Source of the DNA: Paragonimus skrjabini miyazakii
Lineage: Eukaryota; Platyhelminthes; Trematoda; Plagiorchiida; Troglotrematidae
Length of the DNA stretch: 64,000 nt
NCBI GenBank assembly: GCA_014338405.1
Contig: JTDE01000288.1
Span: 77,284-141,283, forward strand
Direction: 5' to 3'
Part shown: piece after piece, positions 58,594 through 64,000 of the stretch
How positions within the stretch are numbered: the first letter of the stretch is position 1
How the letters are laid out: each line of letters opens with the position of its first letter
Notes under the pieces: generated by a model
Databases searched by the model: none
The model's input: only the letters and a program-made list of their open reading frames with translations
What the model was told of the DNA's origin: nothing
Made by a program: the position numbers and the translations under genes

Positions 58594-60338
58594 GGGGATG
58601 TGGAGAATTGAATACGGAGTTCTGCTGTAGCATAGGTCCTGTTAATCGTCTGGTTGAGCCTGTTTGTCAGCCATTCGGCGGCATTTTCCCCTTTAAAGGG
58701 TACTCGAATAAACACCGGCTTCTTTCCTACGTCATGCACTTCCGGTTTAGGTGATATTCTAATCATATTTCTGACGATAAATCGTTCCGGATAACCGTTA
58801 TCATGAAGTACGTTCTTTATGACTTCGAGCTCACCTTCTAACGTATCCGCTGAACAAATTTTATATGCTCTATCAGTCAGGCAGCGCACTAGATTTCTCT
58901 TCTGTTTCAGGGGTACAAAACTGTGAAAGTTCGTGTACTGACCTGTCCACGTGTTCTTGCGGTAGATTCTGCGTTGAATAGTACCGTCTATTCGTCGATG
59001 TAAACGAACATCTAGGAAAGATATCTCGTTTCCAGACTCCTCCTCAAGTGTAAACCTAACTGACTGGTGGGCGCGATTGAATATATCGAGTACTGTGTGC
59101 ATATTAGTATCCGAACTGGCTACGATAAATATATCGTCTACGTATCGGTGGTACTGACTGAACTGGCTGATGGTGGATTGAAGCGTAGTGCGTTCAAGCT
59201 TACCCATGAATATATCGGCCAAGAGAGGTCCGAGCGGGGATCCCATTGCTACGCCATCTGTCTGCCGATACAGCACACCGTTGAACAGCAGTTGCACATC
59301 GAATGTGCAGCGGAGCAGAAGCTCTTTCAATTTCATTGGTGGTAAACCAATATCGATTTCGGTCTCAGACACGTAATCACAGATAAAATTGACGGTTTCA
59401 AGCAGCGGTACGTTTGTGAACAAAGACACTACGTCTAATTAGCATGATTTCTGTGAATTCATGTTAACGTTCTGTATGTATTCGACAAATTCAAACGTAT
59501 CACGTAGACTGAGCGGGGCAATCGCCTTTCGGACAGGTTCAAGCAGTTTCACTAGCCACTTCGCCGTTGCGTGGTAAGGCGAATTCATCATATCAAGTAT
59601 TGGACGAACCGGTACGCCAGGTGTGTGGACTTTTGGTAGTCCATAGAGACGGGGTATAGTAGAACCCTGTGGTCTTAATTGTTCGTAAGTCGCGGGAGTT
59701 ATCAGCTTTTCGTCTTTCAATGACTTGAGACACATAGTGATCTGTTGTTCGGCATACTCAGTTTTGTCCCTTTCATTGACAACTCTACGAAACTTGGTCT
59801 GGTCTGCAAGAATACCATTCAATTTCTCGATGTAATCGCTTCTATTCAGGATGACAATTCCAGCTCCCTTGTCTGGTCTGCTGAGGAGGATATCTGGATT
59901 CTGTTGAAGCAGCTTCAATGAATCCACGTGCTCCTTAGTTAAAGGCCCTCTCTGTCTCGATGTACGCTTACAGTATAGCTGGCAGCAATTAACAAGTGTA
60001 GTTTTAAATAATTCAAGGTCATCTGGCGAACGCGGGGTTAAATCTTTCGTCTGACCGAGAAGATTCTCAAATTGCACCTCAAGTTCTAGACGTTCTTTCT
60101 TACGTTGTGGGCAGCAAAACTTAGAACCGAGTGAGAGCGCTTCGGTTGTGATACGATCAAGATGTAAACTGGAAAAGTTGTGTACGTACCTTTCTGGTTG
60201 GCTTGGTAATTCTGTTTGAGGCCTGGAAGAGCAGAGGCTGCGCGATAGTGAAGCTCGTTTCTTATGAGTCCGTCTGACAACCACTTGTTTCACGAAAGCA
60301 GTGAACAATTCCCGTTCCTGATCTGTGAGATTTTCCAC
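58594..60338 (-). pseudogene. Penelope-like RT, near-complete, one in-frame stop
   Basis: The best-preserved RT in the window. The first 299 codons (60338-59442) carry an N-terminal LS…SLGSKFCCP region, SRPDKGAGIVILN at residues 153-165, RLYGLPKVHTPGVPVRPILD at 230-249 and SPYHATAKWL. A TAA at 59439-59441 interrupts the frame just before LDVVSLFTNV. In the same frame it continues with GVAMGSPLGPLLADIFMGKL, the catalytic YVDD at 59133-59144, FLDVRLHRRIDGTIQRRIY and the thumb NFHSFVPLKQKRNLVRCL. PLE homology stops at STSP (about 58593). The frame at 60338 opens on GTG and stays open upstream to about 60500 without ATG, so the start is unknown. The C-terminal GIY-YIG endonuclease is missing from its normal place. 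Confidence 0.88.
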
Positions 60339-60580
60339 TGTTGATTCTCGCAGCGCTATATTTCGCTCAAATTCGACAAATCCTCCGCGATGAGTATCAA
60401 GTTGATTTAGACTGTAGCGTTTCAGTGCTATGCTTCTTATTTCGACACGGTTCCTGCGTAGAGCCTTTATGCCTATATGTCTTTATTCTCACTATCATAA
60501 TGGGCATATTTGAAGCGATAGCTATAACAGTTGAACAAACCAACCACATAGTTCTGACCTTTCACGTTCTAATAGTCCGA

Positions 60581-60900
60581 TCAATTCCACGGGAAGGAGA
60601 TTGATTGCGTCAGCGCCTTCTGCTCACAAAAAACTGGCCGATGTTGTTTGATGAGCATTGCCTCGCTAATCGCTAACAGTTTCGGGTTGCGATTATGTAA
60701 CAATATCTTGAACGATTTAACAGGGTCAACTAGGTGACCGGATGCTAAAATGTGTTTGGTGATCGATGAAGCTGGGGCCTTCGAGCTTGTTACCGTCAAT
60801 AGGTCGTTTTTTTGAGATTGCCGTCGATAACCACTTAGGAATGTGCTCAGCCATACGTTGATGCAATACGCAGTTTGTATAAAAATTGCTAGCTTTACGT
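60581..60900 (-). pseudogene. GIY-YIG endonuclease tail of an upstream PLE copy
   Basis: Minus strand: LHQRMAEHIPKWLS (about 60810-60860), a frameshift near 60800, then SSITKHILASGHLVDP, FKILLHNRN and LLAISEAMLIKQHRPVFCEQ to a stop at 60581-60583. These are the second half of the PLE endonuclease, including the glutamate of the ISEA helix and the closing P-x-F/L-x-x-Q. The GIY…YIG start and catalytic arginine are not recognisable. It ends only about 80 bp before the RT frame of the next copy opens. Canonical PLEs carry this domain after the RT, so it probably belongs to another, 5'-truncated copy in tandem. Confidence 0.75.
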
Positions 60901-62560
60901 TGGCGACTGATGAGAGTAAATCGAAATGTTATTGAACATCAACTGAACACTGAGGGTGCACTGCACAGGTAGTTCTTGTGCGTCTGATTTCTGAACCCTG
61001 TATGTTCTTTCTGGTCATTTTATCTGTTCACACAAAAAGTTAGTTGACCGTAGCAACGGAATGTTTGGGAACCCATGTGTCAGTAGTTAACATCAATATA
61101 TCTCACGAACTTCACAAGTCCAAAAATGTGAGAAATGCTACGCGAGATAATTTTCACCGTACGGACCCCAGTATTTCCGTTAACCACTTAGTCAATGTGT
61201 GGGATGACGAATTGCAACCACCAAGCACTGGTCACAATGGACAGTCGTTTTTATGCATCTTGGGCAAACCTTAAAAGCGTGGGATGATGGATCTAGTTGG
61301 TTTTATCTGATCAATCTGAGTTTATGTTAAGGCCCTCCTCAATTAGCCGTTCTGGGGAGTTGGTAATTCAATTTCCAGTTAGATCCGTTTTGGTTTTCCC
61401 TTTCCATGTCTTCGTAAATTTTCTAGAGTCCGGAAGTATCAATAATATCATGTCGATATAATCACCTTTGTCAGGCATCATATTCCCGAAACCTTGGCCT
61501 AGTCGAACGATTAAAAAGTCATCACATGTACATCATATTCTCTGAGTACACGGATGCTTACGAGCTACTGGAAACTTATGAGATACAACTGTTTGGCGAT
61601 ATGTGTATCAGCTTTTTACCGATGCATATTGAACTTGCTCAAGACTAGCACCAGATGGGGGTACTCGGGTGTATCGTCTGGTTATAAAGATTCGCGAATA
61701 AAACTTCAATCTTAAACTATAACTTGCATAAATGTGATGAACGCAAGTTATAGTTCAATTACGTACAAATGTGTGCGTCATAAGCGATACTCATAGAAAT
61801 GATGACCATACTGATAAGAGATTTGGCTCGTAACGCAAATGTTGTTGGTTCGATCTCTTTTTCTGACCACCTCTATTTGATGTATGGAAACAAGGACGAA
61901 ATCCGTAGTGGAGTGTTGGTTTGAACATAAACATCAATAGTAATTATGAACCCAATTTTGAGCTCTTGCGGCCGTATCCAGTGCAAGCTTGCAATCCGAG
62001 ATGGACTACATCCATCCGCAAAAACAGATTGACAAAAAACAAATTATGGTTCAATGTAATTTACTTTTCTTGGCTGGTGTTTTTCTCTTTCCGCAGGTTA
62101 AATCAGGACACACATCTTGTAGCGAATTATGCAGAGCAAACCGCGTGGTACCGCTCGATCTCGGGTTGGTTGGGTGGGGGTCAGAAACTTCAGCTCCGTG
62201 GCTATACAAACGTACACTGGAGTAGAAAATCATCTGTTTCAGGTGAAGCTGGAATACGTCGGCCCATTCCTTGTGAAGCAGGTTCAGTGTTGCGTGTGAT
62301 CGGACGCCTGTACGTTTCAGCAATGGCATTTATTCGTTTCCTTCACATCCCATAACCCCAGTAGCTCTAACGCCAAGATTGCTGTATATGGTCATTACTT
62401 TCCTCGGTTTTTGTTTCGACTATCTTTTATGATAATTGCTTGTCGCACATTTAAATCCTCCGTGGTCTGGTTTTTTCAGTCGTTCCATGTAACCGACGGT
62501 ACTCACATCTACTCTTTCTAAGTTAGCGTATAGATGGATCACAGAAGATCGAATAGACTG
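60901..62560. other. No recognisable gene; one stem-loop
   Basis: The frames 61921-62355 and 61989-62225 (+) overlap a strong polypyrimidine-AG acceptor-like site (about 62070-62096), so 62097-62240 could be an exon, but no motif supports this. The stem-loop at 61715-61755 is listed separately. Confidence 0.3.
61715..61755. repeat. Perfect 13-bp stem-loop
   Basis: AACTATAACTTGC (61715-61727) is the exact reverse complement of GCAAGTTATAGTT (61743-61755), loop 15 bases. Function unknown; it may be a remnant of a small inverted-repeat element. Confidence 0.75.
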
Positions 62561-62564
62561 AAAT

Positions 62565-62760
62565 CGACGGCGACTCCGTGGTCTAGTGAATAAGTGCCTG
62601 AACTATCATTTTTGTGGTGAACGTCTAATCTGACATCTAATCACGAATCCTCGATTCGTGTCCCCGAAATGCGTGATGTTGGTGCGAGCGAACGAATTAA
62701 AAACACCTGCTTACCAGTTTAAATGGTTATCACTGGGACCAACTGCCTGTATACTGAAAT
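62565..62760 (+). repeat. SINE-C copy 2
   Basis: Starts GGCGACTCCGTGG, with A-box-like TGGTCTAGTGAATAAGTGCC (62579-62598), as in the copy at 25797-25960, and ends with ACTGGGACCAAC (about 62732-62743), also shared. The middle differs: no CTGANGA box, but a perfect 8-bp hairpin CACGAATC-CTC-GATTCGTG at 62642-62660. The head and end match, so it is either a diverged copy or a composite. Confidence 0.5.
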
Positions 62761-63039
62761 TTGCTAATTTGTAACATTTAGGGCTTCATATTATTCACCC
62801 ATTATTATCATTTCCACTTATGGTTTGTGCTTTTGGATACACCGTCTCGGGTTGCCGCTGGTCCCGAAGACAGTTCAATAAGTTGCGGAGCACTAACTAT
62901 ATACAAATATATAGCGAAGGGGAAAAAAGAAGGAAAAAACAAACACGAACAGTTTAGATTCATGAAACAGGAGAGTCAACAGGTTTTCAGACAAAGGCTC
63001 TCCATTAACTGAAACATAATCTTACGTCAGAGTGTTTCC

Positions 63040-63900
63040 AAATAGTGGTGTGGAAGGTCGTGAACTTTCCAGTCGGGTAGACGGTACCAACCAGACTTGT
63101 TCACGGCGACAGTCAAGACTTTCATAGTTTATGGTCGTATCACCGCTTGGTCGCCTTGAGGTCTCTTCCAGCTACCAGCAGCCAAGACGAACAATGCGCG
63201 ATACGGTAGTAGCTCCATCAGCGTGCAAAGTATGTGAACCAGTCAGTGAAGACTATGCAGTTTCACTATCCTGATCATCGGTCGCAAACGTGTACACTTG
63301 TCAAACACGCGCTGACGAACCGCCATCGTTATCCCATTTTCAACAGGCGAACCAGAGAAGACAAGGGTGATCAAATACCTAAAGTCTATGTGCATCTTAT
63401 GAAAGAATGGACCAAGTCTCTGGCCCATAGAGCAAAACTGAATGCACGAACACATTGTAACTTCTATTGTTAATTGGTAAATCGATGTCTCTGCGACACC
63501 ACAACCGACTTAAATTGACGTATGCATTATGTGCTTTCTTTGTCCTCACGGACATTTCGTCAGTAATACTACAGGCTGACGAAATGGCACTATTCAGGTG
63601 GCTGAAGCAATGGACAAAATCCAGTAGCCTACCAGCAGTAACAAATGTATGATCAGTGTCAACTCAATCTTGTAATAATATTTTACGTTTTGAAGCTTCA
63701 ATGTGGAAACCATGCAGGCCAACCGTATTATCCAACTGATTCAGCATGGTGTGCATATTCTTTGTAGAAGTATTGGATGGTCCCTTAATATGAGCTCCAT
63801 CGTTTGCCACTAGAACCAAGAAGGAGAATAGGTGCGGCAACAGCGTTCATTTGAAAATTACGAGGCGAGTCCATTAAGCCACAGAGGCTCTACATTTATA
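63040..63900 (-). pseudogene. RTE-type RT relic, palm to C-terminus
   Basis: Minus strand, in order: MLNQLDN and LHGFHIEASKRK (about 63683-63740), DFVHCFSHLNSAISSA (the 'F.YLGS.IS' box), RRDIDLPINNRSYNVF, VLLYGPETW (about 63411-63437), VFDHPCL, and finally LPYRALF (63189-63209) with RPQG and WYRLPDWK near 63070-63150. The order and the LPYRALF end match the element at 31165-31758. The YADD region would lie near 63800-63850 but is not clear. Several stops and frameshifts; RT upstream of the palm is missing or beyond the window. Confidence 0.68.
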
Positions 63901-64000
63901 GGTTTAGCAGAAGGGGGTGGGGCATTCAAAAGTGTACTCGTGAGAACAGTTCACGTGATGCACAGACGTTCGATCGTGCAGCTGCAATCTACTTGAGCTT

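Noticed and set aside
60908..60927. CTGATGA-GAGTAAATC-GAAA on the plus strand, a possible hammerhead next to the PLE
   Set aside because: Stem II would have only two pairs, no upstream cleavage triplet or helix III partner was found, and it is on the opposite strand to the PLE.
1..64000. CRISPR arrays, operons, rRNA genes
   Set aside because: No regularly spaced direct repeats, no compact bacterial-style genes and no rRNA-like sequence; the window is eukaryotic.

Overview
This window looks like nuclear DNA from a repeat-rich metazoan, most likely a parasitic flatworm (digenean trematode). It is AT-rich with very short open frames, and no intact host gene can be defended. It holds Penelope-like elements (PLEs), RTE-type and CR1/Jockey-type non-LTR retrotransposon relics, and many copies of a tRNA-headed short repeat carrying a hammerhead-ribozyme core. 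That combination recalls the tRNA-derived, hammerhead-bearing Sm-alpha type repeats known from schistosomes. The species assignment is inference. A run of exactly 100 N at 32691-32790 marks a scaffold gap.

Layout. 1-5.9 kb: two head-to-head copies of the short repeat (called SINE-A here), then a CR1-like reverse transcriptase (RT) relic. 5.9-12.7 kb: a 1,424-bp inverted repeat (5893-7316 / 11267-12690) with a 3.95-kb spacer. The spacer holds a PTB-like open frame, an RTE RT relic on + and a CR1-like RT relic on -. 14.4 kb: possible Gypsy integrase scrap. 15-30 kb: further SINE-A copies, one candidate exon, and at 25.8 kb a second tRNA-headed repeat (SINE-C) with a nearly complete hammerhead fold. 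29.0-29.7 kb: PLE relic. 31.2-31.8 kb: 3' end of an RTE element with its trinucleotide tail. 36.4-38.2 kb: exon-like open frames. 40.1-41.9 kb: a PLE split by a 398-bp foldback carrying two tRNA-like arms, followed by an inverted PLE fragment. 52.5-54.0 kb: an old, divergent PLE. 58.5-60.9 kb: the youngest-looking PLE, an RT with one in-frame stop and a GIY-YIG endonuclease tail lying just upstream of it. 62.6 kb: second SINE-C copy. 63.0-63.9 kb: RTE RT relic.

How the parts relate. PLEs and RTEs are autonomous and could supply RT. The SINE-like repeats are non-autonomous, with pol III A/B-box-like heads followed by a hammerhead core. About fourteen SINE-A copies are recognisable. Four minus/plus pairs lie head to head, and copies abut PLE sequence at two junctions. 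All RT relics have stops or frameshifts. Coordinates of relics and repeats are read by eye and are good to about 10-50 bp unless arms were matched base by base (the inverted repeats, hammerhead cores and tRNA-like stems).
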